Shown here in pieces: positions 21,721-33,820 of a stretch of 64,000 bases of DNA (positions are counted from its first letter, which is position 1; each line of letters begins with the position of its first letter). The position numbers and the translations under genes were made by a program. The DNA lies in contig QANZ01015611.1 of NCBI GenBank assembly GCA_003254925.1, positions 1 to 64,000 on the forward strand. The letters are read 5' to 3'. The notes under the pieces are model-generated. The model had not been told where the DNA came from. It worked only from the letters and a program-made list of their open reading frames with translations, and made no database searches. This DNA is from Chamaecrista fasciculata (taxonomy: Eukaryota > Streptophyta > Magnoliopsida > Fabales > Fabaceae).

Positions 21721-22428
21721 CTTATTATTTTCTTTATATTCAAACCCCACCCAAACACCTATCATCTCATCTCAATCTCCATCTCAACATCATTATTTCA
21801 TACCATTTCTACCCCTATAATCCATACTCATATTTCAACCAACCACAATCATTACATACCCTTTTATATAATTTCACATCCTATTATACATCATTTTCTC
21901 TCAAACCATCCAAACACCACTACATCATTTCATCTCATCCTAATTTCAACATCATCTCATCTCATAGGTTGAGATTGGATTGAGATTGAATTGAACTAAT
22001 AGTTCCCAAAGAGGCCCCTAACCTGTTCATCTAATTCTAAGATGAGATGATGTTTGAAGGAGAAGAAATTGAGATTATAGGGCTCCCAAACAGACCCTCA
22101 GACTTCGTTATCCTCCTGGAGTGGGGTTATCTCCAATTTTAGCTGCATTGGTATACTATCTATTACAATAATCTCCATTTTTTCTTGCAAACTAGTTTCA
22201 AACTTTCTCGATTATTCGCGCGCCAAATCACCAAGTGTGGCGAATGCTCGTGACATGGAATATCGTCTTCCTTTTATCGAAGACCCAATTCTTTGATATA
22301 TTGTGAACTTCAGTGCCCACCAACTGTTTGTAGAATTGCCTCAATAAACAGAGAAAGCGAGATTTGAGATTCGCAAGCTAGAAAGCAGATAGGTTCTTAA
22401 TTTTTCATACTTTAGTTGTATTTATTAT

Positions 22429-25400
22429 ATGGCCATTACAAGCAGTATTGTGGTGCTTCATTGTGGGTCATTTTTTGCCTGTGAACCCGTAATAGCTTCT
22501 GTTAGGCCTACGAAAGTACTACCACGATTTCGCTCGCTGTCTGCGACATGGGCTATTACCAATAACGCCTTCCATGTCTCCTCAGAAAGGTGGTTTTACA
22601 AGTGGAAAAAAGGGTTTCCTACAAGGTGCTCGACCAGTGAATTTGTTATTGCAAATGATGAAAATTATGGCAATAAGCAGGTTGTACGTCTCAGTCCTCG
22701 CCTTTATGACTATGTCCTGAAGAATGTTCGAGAACCTGAGGTACATGATCCATTCATAGATTTCCGATTGAAAAATGATTTTAGAGAAAACCTACTTTTT
22801 GGTCATTGTTACGGAGTGTTCCTGATATACGGATCAGCCACTAAATTTTACACCACCGTCAACTTTTTATCTTTGAATTGTAGAAAAATAGGAACCATTA
22901 CTTGAATTTTACACCACTGTCAACTTTTTGGTCCCTGAATTGTAGGAAAATATGAATTAGCTCAAGGACCAAAAAGTTGACGGTGGCGTACAATTCGTAT
23001 TTTTCTACAATTCAGGGACTATGACTCAGCAACAGTTCAGGGACTAAAAAGTAAGTTTTCTCATGATTTTAATTTGGAAATTTCATATACCAATTTCTCC
23101 CTCTACATTTGCCTTTTGGTGGTAAGTGGTTGAATTTCAGATTTTGAGGCAACTGCGAGAGGAGACGGCCTCTATGCGTGGAAGTCAGATGCAGGTATAC
23201 CGAGCAATTCATCACTGTGCAAATTGATCATATTGTAAAATGTAGTCACTGTGCAAAAGTTCTCTAAATTTTAAAAAGTGATCAAAGGTCCTTAAATTTT
23301 TTGTTTTGTGCAAAAGATTCCTTTAGTTGAGATTTCTCTTTAAAAAAATTTGATTGTTTTTGAAAAACTTTATAATTGTTATTATATTTTACATTAATAC
23401 AAAATTAAAATCCCAAGGACTTTCATCATTTTTCAAAGTTGAGGGAGTTTTGTGCACTTTGGCTAAAGTTCAAAGGAATTTTATGCATTTTGGACTTGAT
23501 ACTAAGAACTCGTATACATTTCATTTTCACTATCCAAGCAGCGTTTTCACGTTCCTTTATGTTTCAGTGTAATAGATTTTGTCTATGTCACCAAAGTTGC
23601 ATAGTGTAGATATATAATTCTCTTTGGGACTCTATGTAGTTAAGTAGTTTATGGTAATTGATTAAACACGAAAGGTGCTTCATCAAGATAACTAGTCGTT
23701 TTGAACTGTTGTACTTAGTTCAGAACATTTGTTGTGGGCAAGTAATTGATCTTTCGATCTCTCCTTTAGTCAAATGTACATAATACACTAGTATATCATT
23801 ATCTGAATCAAACTAAAGCTGCTAATTCTAACGATAGAACATGAAACTGCTTCTGTATGAGCATATGGTGTTCTTTGACTTTTGTGTCCATGGCTTCCTT
23901 ACCATGTAGTAATGTTGGTTATGCATTGTTATCGTAATAGGTGTCTCCAGATCAGGCACAACTCCTGGCAATGCTTGTGGAAATTCTTGGAGCCGAACGG
24001 TGTATTGAAGTTGGTGTTTATACTGTATGTCATTCATTTATCCTGTGTCAAAACTAATTTTCTTCAGATTACATAGTATACGTTGTCTTATCTTAAGATC
24101 TAGGATGGCTGAATTAATAAAATTTTAAAATTCTTACCCTTTTATTTAAGGACAATGCTTTGCACTTTATTGGTATCTTACGTGCTATTTAGTATCTTAC
24201 AAAGCATTATATTGTTGCTTTCACCCAGGGATACTCATCTTTGGCCATAGCATTAGTCCTACCAGAATCCGGTCGTTTAATTGCCTGCGAAAGAGATGCC
24301 AAATCTCTTGAGATTGCCAAGAAGTATTACCAGCTAGCTGGTGTTTCACATAAGGTAATGTGTAGCTCTTATGTTTCCTGAGAGGTCCTAAAACTATTAA
24401 TTTTTCACTTTAAAATTTATGAACTCCATTTTTTATCATTATGTGCTGCGCTTACTTTCCAAAGTTTATTGGAAATCTGACAGTTTTTAATTTTATAAGG
24501 TGGATGTAAAGTTTGGACTTGCAGCAGATTCCCTAGAATCTTTGATTTTAAATGGTGAAGCTGACAGGTACAATGAGTCAATGATCCACATAACTGACAA
24601 TATGTATCCATGTTTCTTTGCATGCAATAACTGTTAGAAATATAAAGTAAGAAGAGAGATATGATAAAGGCTTTAAGGCGTGAATAATCACTATCTTTAG
24701 AGAGTGATTGTCTGTATATTGGAAGAAAAAACAGACAAGCTCCATCCAGGATGCAACGAAGCTTATAAATTGAATTTTTAATTTCTAATTTCTACTTCAT
24801 ATTGCTTCTTGTGTGGTAAGGAGCACTATTTATAATTGTCCATCAGAGACAACTCAAAAGACATATATTTTCATACTAAAAGGTATGTTCGTTAAGTACT
24901 AGTAGACTTTTTTAACAACTACATCTTTTCATAATAAAATATATGTCTGTTAGTAATTAACAGGTACCAATTAATTGATGTATCTTTTCACATTAAAATA
25001 TATGTATATTAATCATTCATAGACACAATTTGAAGCTAATAGCCATGTCTGTTGATGAAATTAGACATTTATTTATAATTAATTTACTATATTCATATAT
25101 TACATTAATTATATATTGTAATTTATAAATAGACTTTTATTTATTTCATCTAAATTAACCACAGAAAATATTACAAACTTTCTAGTAATAACAGTTTTGA
25201 AAGTCCCTTCTGCATGCCCTGAGTCCTTAGTAGAGATCCCTTTCTGTTTTAACAATCAAGGGCAAGGCTGTGTGATGTGAACATTGTCAGAGATAAAATA
25301 AATAAACTATAGTTTAAGAAATATTTCTCTTTCTTTTTTTGGTACAAAGAAATGTTTCTCTTTTGTGCAGCTATGATTTTGCATTCATTGATGCTGAGAA

Positions 25401-25866
25401 AAGGATGATACCAAAATATTTCGAGCTGCTATTACAGCTGGTAATAATGTACCCACTTAATTGTAGCATTATTCTTATGCTTTCTACATAGTTTCTAATT
25501 TCTTATTGCAGGTTAGGGTCGGAGGTCTTATTGTAATCGATAATGTACTTTGGCATGGAAAAGTTGCTGACCCACTGGTGAATATAATCCTTTGGTATTT
25601 AACCTTCTTTCCACAAGAATGAATTTGAGTTCTGATATTCCGTTTTGCAGGTAAATGACCCTAAAACTGTCAGCATTAGGAACTTTAATCAGCAGTTAAT
25701 GGAAGACAACCGTGTAACAATCAGTATGGTAGGCATGCAACAAATTTTTGTTATTACTAAAACAATTTTGTGAAGACTCTACGAAGGTGACTTATAATTG
25801 TATTGCACTTTTGGAGAGTCTTAGGTACCGATCGGAGATGGGATGACAATCTGCAAGAAAAGATAA
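22429..25866 (+). CDS. Plastid-type CCoAOMT-like O-methyltransferase
   Basis: A class I, SAM- and divalent-cation-dependent O-methyltransferase resembling Arabidopsis At3g62000. The physiological substrate is not known to me. Nine coding exons join in frame: 22429-22740, 23141-23194, 23941-24024, 24229-24354, 24500-24567, 25371-25440, 25512-25577, 25651-25728 and 25825-25866 (900 nt, 299 aa), all GT-AG. Residues 1 to about 75 form an extension absent from cytosolic CCoAOMT, Ser/Arg-rich and transit-peptide-like. The catalytic domain shows the SAM loop IEVGVYTGYSSLAIAL (from about 144), an acidic LIACERD strand, and the metal ligands Asp222 (FIDAEK), Asp248 and Asn249 (VIDNVLWHG). The end VPIGDGMTICKKR is typical of the family. 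FIDAEK replaces the usual DADK but keeps the Asp ligand. Intron 1 holds a small foldback and intron 5 is about 800 bp. Confidence 0.93.
22840..23075. mobile_element. Small foldback in intron 1 of the O-methyltransferase gene
   Basis: CACTGTCAACTTTTTGGTCC then CTGAATTGTAGGAAAATA at the left pairs with the inverse of GGACCAAAAAGTTGACGGTG and TATTTTTCTACAATTCAGGG at the right. A second left copy (CACCGTCAACTTTTTATC) precedes it, so the left arm is partly duplicated. It is related to the foldback at 12745-13395. Confidence 0.6.
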
Positions 25867-27050
25867 CCAAAAATCAGAGTTTCAGTTTGGAACCAATTTT
25901 TAACAAACTTCCTGGTATGTTCTTTGCCATTGAACTTACTCCTATTGTATTATTACTTTGTAAAAATATTTCTGTTCCTAAAGCATAATGATCTGAAGTC
26001 ATAAATCCCACATATGTTCATAGAATTCAAGAGGTAGCTCACTAAAAATTTTGGGGAGGACTGAAGAATTACCTTTAGGACATGGCATTATAGCAGCTTT
26101 AAAGGGAATGTGGAAGGCTGGAGTGATTTTTGTAACTACTATATGCTGCGCTTGGTAACTGCAATAACCAGCGGAGAATGGAATTTAGAGATTCTTAAGG
26201 AGATGAATTTTGTAGGTTAACGCTACTTGGAATTTGGAAGAATATATTGGAAAATTGTCATGCTTCAGATAAATTGAGGAATAGTTCTTGATTAGCTGCT
26301 TTGTTTACGATTAGTTGCACTTATAAATCCTTTTCTTTGAAGAATGAAAGTCAGCTAACAAGGAGCAACATCCTAATGGATTAGCAATATAGAATGTGTC
26401 CTTTGGATTTGAATCAGATGAAGTGTGATATTTGGTGTATTTTGTGTAGTTTAAATAGATAGAGATAGGAAGAGGTAGAGAGAAAAAACCATGAGTCTCA
26501 TATGCTAATATTTTGGAGCCCGTTCTTTATTTCTCTATCTCTTCTTATGTCTCTCTAAAACTGTACAAAATACACTAAATATCACACTTTAGAAGATCCA
26601 AATTGGTGTCTTTAATTTCTATCACATGCTTCGGAGTTCATTCTGACCAAAGTCCTAAGATCATAATGACAGCTAGTTCTTTTTTATATATTACTGAATC
26701 CTCCATTTGATGAAGATATCTTTCAATATTCTGTCTACATATCAGTTACGTCCTATTTTGGTGAGATCCTCTGATAAAGTTTTATATCTAAATTCCGTTG
26801 GAATCTATCCATAAATGGCATGACTTATAATTCATTCAACCTCCTGTTAAAAGTATCAAAACAGAGCAAAAGCTACAGCAATAAAACCAGAAACTTGCAC
26901 ATGAAAATATGGCTTGAAAAGTGCAGAAACTAGTTATATAAAATTACTTCAGTATTCAAGGTTACAGTCGCAAAACAGAAACAAAAATGTCTCCAAAAGT
27001 GATAAAATAGTCATTTGAATGTATTCAAGGGCCAACAATAAAATGGTTTC

Positions 27051-27086
<36 letters not shown>

Positions 27087-27399
27087 TTAAGTGAGAATAA
27101 GCACTAGTATCCTACTAAGACCAGGGGATACTGGAGTTAAACTTCCATTTGTCCATATTTTGAAAAAAAAAAATCTCTTGTTTTTCATTTTCATAGTGGC
27201 TCATTAAGGAACAATAAATTTGATTTACCTAATGATTATAGTATAGCTAAAAGGGTTTAAAGTTTGTGAGTGAAAAAGTAAGAAAGAAAGTGCCATATTC
27301 GAGAGAGTCTTTCAATTAGCTAGAATTTGTTACTTGAATGGAATTAGATCTTGTGGAATTATAGTAAATGTTTGACGATACATTCCGTACCTTGCTTTA
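25867..27399. other. O-methyltransferase 3' region and intergenic sequence with a MITE
   Basis: The first few hundred bases are probably 3' UTR. A MITE-like inverted repeat lies at about 26405-26605: TTTGGATTTG...GTGTGATATTTGGTGTATTTTG on the left and its inverse CAAAATACACTAAATATCACAC on the right. An (AT)n tract of about 28 bp is at about 27055. No gene is seen. Confidence 0.55.
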
Positions 27400-28030
27400 G
27401 AAAGTGTTTGTGATTATTGATGAACCTGGTTATGGCTGGGGTCATTATCTGGTTCGGTGAGGCAACTCTGGGTCAAAGGTTGGGTGACCCTGCGATTCAC
27501 CTCCGATGCTTAAGTTAGTAAAGGTTATGAGCTCAATAATCTCAATTAACTAAGTAGAGAGCGTACCTTTTTCTAGTGTGAAGGGTTAACCTTTTATACT
27601 GGCTGAGAGTGATTTGGCGTGATCTTTACCATAAATGTCTGGATGCTTGATCGTGATCCTGATTGATTCAGGAAATGTTTCCTTATTCCTCGTTTGTGGG
27701 TTGCCCATGTCCTTTGTAGCTATGGGCGCTCTCGCCGTAGCAGAGTTGAGGGCGTTCTCGCCTGCTCAATCCCATCTGGCTGACTCATGGCGTGTTGGGC
27801 CAAGGGCCCCTTGGCCCATTGTACCTCCTGGTTATTGGGCCTATTATCAATTATTGCAGAAGAAATGGAATAAAAGATACTGTAAAGATTTCTTTGGCAA
27901 TTTACAAGAAGAATTTACATCCCATCCACTAAATAAAGCCCTTACATCGATCAAAGCATTCAAACTCTCGCCCTTGTGGAGTAAGACTTAAGAGCCCGAA
28001 TTTTAATCCATTATATTCATTCCTTATTGG
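27400..28030. other. Unidentified GC-richer segment, possible mobile-element fragment
   Basis: This segment is clearly richer in G and C than its surroundings and contains CCTCCGATGCTTAAGTTAGT and GGGTGACCCTGCGATTCACC. A plus-strand frame of 118 codons (27635-27991) runs through it but resembles no family I know. It may be a solo-LTR fragment or another transposon remnant; no terminal repeats or target duplication are visible. Confidence 0.35.
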
Positions 28031-28274
28031 CGACAAAATGTTTCTTCAATACAGTCTCAAACTGAATACCGATGAGATTTCTGATTAGACCGAATCCGCT
28101 CAAAATTATTTTCAGTTGGGTCTAGTTATTTGAACGGATTCAATCGAATTGCATTTTCACATAAAAAAAAAAAAACCGTTTGATCTAGTTACGTGAGTTA
28201 ACCCAATTCAATCCAATTCAACCAACATATTTATATAATTTTTATATTTTATGTCAATCTAATCTTAAAAATAA

Positions 28275-28809
28275 GGTTAAAGGTTCATTTTGGTCCTAAA
28301 TGTATGACTTAATGTTCATTTTGGTCCATTATGTTTCAGAATGTTCAAATTGATCCTAAATGTTGGTAAAATGTTTCATTTTGATCCAAACTATTGAATA
28401 TGACTCATTTCAAGTTCATACGTGACGACTTTAGAGCTACATATTGTTCTCAAATAGTACTTTCTCTATTTAGTTGGGGTCGTCAACAAACGAGGTCAAA
28501 TCTATCCTAAAAGTAGACTGTTCGTTTTATGGTCAAACAAATAAAGTTGATTATATCTCGTTTCAAATTCGAACGCGACGGATTCAAAGCTACGAGTTCC
28601 TCTTAACAAATCCTTTGAACTTGAAATGAGAATGAGAGAAATATGACCAAATTCAATAATATAGGACCAAAATGAAACATTTGACTAACATGTAGGACCA
28701 AATGAAACATTTTGTTAACATTGAGGACTAAAAATTTGAAAATTTTGAAACATAATGAACCAAAATGAACATTAGGGCATACATTTAAGACCAAAATGAC
28801 CCTTTGACC
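28275..28809. mobile_element. MULE-like foldback element, 535 bp
   Basis: The ends GGTTAAAGGTTCATTTTGGT and, inverted, GGTCAAAGGGTCATTTTGGT form terminal inverted repeats, with similarity continuing through the arms (for example CATTATGTTTCA and TGAAACATAATG). A perfect 9-bp duplication TAAAAATAA flanks it (28266-28274 and 28810-28818). The interior contains AACGAGGTCAAAT and AAGCTACGAGTTCCTC, also found in the partial copy at 3275 and the element at 40427. It is non-coding. Confidence 0.85.
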
Positions 28810-28818
28810 TAAAAATAA

Positions 28819-30540
28819 GGATTGTTCTATTAAAATGAAAAAATATAAATATTTTTCATATTTATTTTTATATAATTATTAAAATGATAAATGGTTAAAT
28901 ATGAGTGCATGATATATAATATTCATATAACTAATATCTTACTCTATTATATACAACATAATATGTAATATTTAATTATATATATCATATTATAAAAATA
29001 TATTAATTATTCTTTACATTAAAAATATAATTTTTTCTATTTAAATTTTTCATGAATAATATATATTTTAACTAATTTAATTTAATTTAATTTATCATTA
29101 GACTAAACAAGTTCAAGTTTAAAATTATCACTTGTTAGTTGTTACCTAATACAATAATGGAAATGGATCCTCTAGAGTTCCTTTCTCTAGAGTTCTTGTG
29201 GAGTATGAGAGAGAAAAGAAGAAAAAAAGAAAATATTATTTTACATATTTTTATTTCATGAATTTCATATTTTCTCTCTCTTCTTTTTCCTTTCTCTCTC
29301 TAACTTCAAAAGAACTTTAGAGAAAGAAATACCTTAGGTCAACCTATATCTACATTCCGCAACAAAAAAAAAACTAAGATATCTACACTAAAAAACATGG
29401 CGCAGAATATTCAAGGTAGTGAAATAATCCAAATGGCTAGTTTGGCAAATTTTGTTTCTCAATCTAAACATATTCTAAGGGAATAACTTTTAATTTTGAT
29501 AAAAAAAATCATATTTTTGTTTGTGTGAAATAATTTTGGATATTTTAGTCAAACTAAATGTGATCAAAATATAGTTTATTAGAATGAATCAACAAAAAAA
29601 ACTATTTTAAAATTAAAAGTGGTGCAATTTTTCAAAAGATTGTTAATAGAGAAAAGTAAATTTATAGAATTTATAAGGAAAAGTTAAAAGTCTAAAAAAA
29701 TATGAGATTTGACTGATATCATTTATATGAAAGGGAAAACCTCAATTAGAAACAACTATTTACAAATTTAAATTTTTATTTGTTTTATTTAAATACACCA
29801 ATCATGAAAAAGTAATTATTAACCACAACTCCACAAGTAAAGTATAAAATATAAATCAAACAGTCAAGTATATATAATAGAATTGGAAAAGATAATCAGA
29901 TATATTAATAAATTTCTTATCATCCTATCTTTTTCTATATTTTTTGCCACAATAGTATCATCTTATCTTAAGACAATTATTTATGGCTAAAGATATACTC
30001 CATTAGTTGTACTAAAAACTAATATGTTTCCGATTCAAAATTTATAATAACAATAGTAAAAATATATCTTCTATGATAAATAATAAGTATAATAGTAAAC
30101 TTTTTATTGACAATATATTTGATGTATTAAATTGTCTAGATTTCATTTTTATAGGATCAACTTTCTTTATAAAAATAGTATATGAGCTCATTTGGTCCAT
30201 AATTTAACGTTTATGATCTATTTTTGTTGATTTGTTAATGTTAAAATATCTAATCGTTTATAAGTATTATTTAACTTTTATATAATATATCTTATCTTTT
30301 TCCGATAAAAAAAATTGAGAAAGAAATCATATTTAGAAGGAAGATTGAAAACACTAAAAAACACCTTGATATGTAATCGTCAACGTGAGATAGAGCCTTC
30401 AATTTTCAGGTTTCTCAGTACTTTATACTTTCTCTTCAAAAAAAGCATTCCTTCGTACATCTTTCGTCGCTTAAAGAAGAATGAAGATTCAACAGATTTG
30501 AAGAGAGTGAAGCAATTGAACGTAAAAAGTCACTGAAACT
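28819..30540. other. AT-rich intergenic stretch upstream of the transporter gene
   Basis: No gene is seen. A MITE-like inverted repeat lies at about 29166-29330 (TCTCTAGAGTTCTTGTGGAG with AGAGAGAAAAGAAGAAAAAAAG, and the inverse TTTTTCCTTTCTCTCTC with AACTTTAGAGAAAG). The last 100-200 bases are probably promoter and 5' UTR of the transporter gene. Confidence 0.5.
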
Positions 30541-30581
30541 GAGACAAATTTTCCAAACATTTCATTTTCTTCGTTGCAACA

Positions 30582-33500
30582 ATGGCGGATCAGAGCAAGG
30601 AGGGTTTCCTAACCTATACTTACCTTCTCCTCTACATTGCTCTCTCCAGCGGCCAAATCTTCTTCAACAAGGTTTCTTTAAACAAATTTATGTATTCTCT
30701 ATCAAATTGTGTATTTCCTCTTGTAATAGATCTCGTATTTCGCGGTATTTTAGCTCAGTTCTTAAAAGAAGTTGTGTGCTTTGGGTTTCTCTCCAATTGT
30801 TGTCTAGTTTCTTCAGTAGCCGTAATTGGTGGTTTAGTTGAATTTGAGGACTCTGCAAGTAATAAAATAAGACAATAAAGGGTCAGCCTCTTAGCCATTA
30901 GTGGAAGTAATTGTCTAGTTTTGTTGATTATTGTCTTTTTCTGGGATGTAATGTATGAAGTGAGATGGAAGCAAACATTTGCAGAGGTCGCAAAATCAAT
31001 TTAGAATTAAATGCTTTCTGTCTCATTGTCATTTATAGAATCTTGTACTAGCATTACCTTGCGTCAGCTGGTTTTTTGGATTTCAATTTTAGGCTTATTG
31101 CTTGACTTTCTCTTGGAGTTTACGATTAGGCGTTATTTTCCAGTCTTGTCTTAGATTTGTTCTTTACTTTTAGTTTGACATGGATGCTTGATTTGATGGA
31201 ATGACTGAAGGCTAAAATACATAAAACCCATGCTATGTAGCTGATACATATTTTATTTTGACATTGTTGATTGCAGTGGGTTTTGTCCTCAAAGGAAATA
31301 AACTTCCCTTATCCTCTGGGGTTGACTCTACTTCACATGGTCTTCTCCTCTGTTCTATGTTTTGCTTTAACTAAAGTTCTAAAGGTTTGTGATTAGGTTT
31401 GTTGTGATTTTTAGCCATTTACTTTTATGGATCTTATAGTGTTAATATGTTTTTACAGATTATGAAGGTTGAAGAGGGAATGACTCCTGAAATGTAAGTA
31501 AAGAAATAAATTATCCTTGCATTATAGCTGATTTATTGGGGTTTCTACGTTTTGTCATATTTTCTCCATGGCAGTTGGTGTCTGAATATATTATGAGGCT
31601 TCACTTGAAATAGTGAGACCATAAGATGGAGAATATATTGAGGAATGAGGATGATAAAAATATGGACGTATGTCCTTTGGTGTTTAACTGTTGATAAATT
31701 ATCTGTTTTAGAAAGAACATTTAGGAGTAAGCTAAATAATTGTTGGGAACGTGGGGTGGCATTTGTACACTTATGGTTCAAATAAGAGCAGCGTTTCCTG
31801 GTTAAGTTGTGATATAACTAAGGGAGTATTATAGTTTACAACTCTAATGATTGTTTTTAAGGGTTTGAGAACTATAGAGTTGCTATGAAACGACAATGCC
31901 ATTTAACTTAAAGGAAATGGTGACATTCTTCTGTACGCTTTCACAGTTATATCCAGAATTCCCGATGCTGATTTTAGCTTTTTGTTTGGCTAACTCCCTT
32001 CAATGGAAAACTGAACACCCAACACTTTCAATCGATTTCAAAAGTGATTGTTTTCAGCCATTTCTAATTCCTAGTTTTTATAGTCCCTTTGGATTTCATA
32101 ATGTTGTACCATCATCATTTTTTCAGATGCCTTATTTTTGTGAGAATATCCCTGGACAGATTGCTTTTGCCTACGCATAAGTATTAGGATTATTAATATT
32201 GAGGCTGTTTAATAGGGTTTTTTTTTTTTTTGCTTTTTGGTGTTACTGGCAAATTGTAAGTAGATCTTGATTATTTCAGATATGCTTCGTCAGTTGTGCC
32301 AATTGGGGCAATGTTCGCAATGACTCTTTGGCTGGGAAACACTGCCTATCTGTATATTTCTGTTGCGTTTGCACAAATGTTGAAGGCAATCAGTAAGTTG
32401 ACGGTAGTTCTGTTAGTTGTTCTCAGTAGCTACATATCTCGAGCATTTATAATATCTATGGATGGAAAGTATTATTGGTATATTCTGACAATACATGATT
32501 ATTGATCATTGTAACAAATAATCATTCCTTCAGTTCAGAAACTAATTGTATACTCGTTCTGGTTTTCCAAATGTCAATGACAGTGCCTGTAGCTGTTTTT
32601 GTTCTTGGAGTGGGTGTAGGACTTGAGGTAATGAGCTGCAGAATGCTTCTAATCATGTCAGTGATAAGTTTTGGTGTTCTAGTAGCTTCTTATGGAGAGA
32701 TAAATATAAACTGGATTGGAGTAGTTTACCAAATGGGTGGTGTTGTTGGTGAAGCTCTGAGACTTATTTTCATGGAGATTTTTGTGAAGAGGAAGGGTCT
32801 CAAGTTGAATCCCATATCTGTTATGTATTACGTTAGTCCTTGCAGGCATGTGTTACATTTCCTAAACTTTAATTCATTGAAAAATTTTCTTTTTCAATTT
32901 AATGTATTGAAAATTGATGCCTCTGAATAATTTTGTATTGTTCTGCAGTGCACTTTGCCTACTTATTCCATGGATTTTTCTTGAGAGACCAAAGATGGAA
33001 GAACATGGACCATGGAACTTCCCACCTATTGTGCTAATACTAAACTGTCTCTGTACTTTTGCTCTTAACTTGTCAGTTTTCCTTGTGATTACGCACACAA
33101 GTGCTCTAACCATTCGTGTTGCTGGAGTTGTCAAGGATTGGGTGGTGGTCTTACTGTCTGCTATTCTGTTTGCGGATACAAAATTGACTATCATAAATTT
33201 GTTTGGTTATGCTATTGGTAAGTATCTGATCATTACTTTAATGTGTCTTGTTCTCTCTCTCTTCAGAGGAATCCCATGTTCATTCGTATGGCATCTATTG
33301 CAATTGCTAGTGACCTTGTTTGCTGTTACATACACCATAACCTTAGTTGAGATTGGGTGCTCACTGTCACTTGAAGCCTATGTCCTCAAAATCCCAGCAA
33401 ACAAATAATTGTGTTTCTTCTCAAAACTATTTGTATTTTTAATATTTGGCCTTTTATACCCACTGATATACTAATTTAATAATTTGACGTGTACACAAAT

Positions 33501-33820
33501 ATGTAGTTTAAATCATTCAGACTGATAATAATACTTGACGGAATATTCCTAAGTAGAAAGGATATCATCAAGCTAAAATTAAGTGATGCAAATACAATAT
33601 ATTAAAATATATAAATTCAATCCTGGGAATTGAAGCAGTTTTTATTTAAGAATAAAAGAACTTGTGTGACCACTACTGAAATCTTTTCCATGCAGCCATT
33701 GCAGGAGTAGCTGCATATAATAATCACAAGTTGAAAGGGGAAGCTTCTCGAGATACTTCAAATGTTTCTGAACTTGCTGAGTCTTCCCAAGGGCAACATT
33801 CTCAGCTTTCAAACAAGTAG
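30582..33820 (+). CDS. TPT/NST-family sugar-phosphate or nucleotide-sugar transporter (At3g14410-like)
   Basis: An integral membrane antiporter of the triose-phosphate translocator/nucleotide-sugar transporter (drug-metabolite) superfamily. Seven coding exons join in frame: 30582-30671, 31277-31384, 31459-31493, 32280-32392, 32584-32845, 32949-33217 and 33696-33820 (1002 nt, 333 aa). The product starts MADQSKEGFLTYTYLLLYIA and has about ten hydrophobic segments. Conserved blocks include SSGQIFFNKWVLSSKEINFP, LGNTAYLYISVAFAQMLKAI, VASYGEININWIGVVYQMGG and HTSALTIRVAGVVKDWVVVL. It has no plastid transit peptide, so it belongs to the endomembrane (Golgi/ER) branch; the substrate is unassigned. 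The hydrophilic C-terminal tail is about 30 residues. The intron after exon 5 uses a GC donor. An exon 1 read-through to 30878 gives a shorter open frame, which is intronic. Confidence 0.93.
32846..32948 (+). other. GC-AG intron in the transporter gene
   Basis: Exon 5 must end ...CCTTGCAG at 32845 to keep the conserved reading SPCSALCLLIPW across the junction. The intron therefore starts GCATGT, a GC donor preceded by AG, and ends CTGCAG. The nearest GT donor, four bases further on, would shift the frame. Confidence 0.85.

Larger units (their letters stand above)
18890..22015. mobile_element. GGGCC-type (hAT-like) inverted-repeat region containing the N gap
   Basis: The left boundary reads AGGGCCAGTTTGGCAGCCTG and the right boundary, inverted, GGGGCCTCTTTGGGAACTAT, followed on both sides by sequence rich in GAGATGAGATG. 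Positions about 18890-19290 match the inverse of about 21740-22015 (for example ATGGGTATGTAATGATTGTGG and its complement near 21840). The ends resemble the GGGCC-GTTTGG ends of plant hAT MITEs. Because of the gap it is unclear whether this is one foldback element or several nested copies. Further ends of this type occur near 22080-22100 and 15930. Confidence 0.5.

Noticed and set aside
24633-25194. Possible solo LTR in intron 5 of the methyltransferase gene (TGTTAG...TAACA ends)
   Set aside because: The flanking bases ATAAC and GTTTT do not match, so no target duplication supports it; it may be chance in AT-rich sequence.
30315-30536. Open frame of 73 codons upstream of the transporter gene
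   Set aside because: It is AT-rich, Lys-rich, lacks homology I know and lies in the promoter or leader region.
31896-32180. Open frame of 94 codons inside transporter intron 3
   Set aside because: It has no recognisable domain and lies between two exons joined by conserved sequence.
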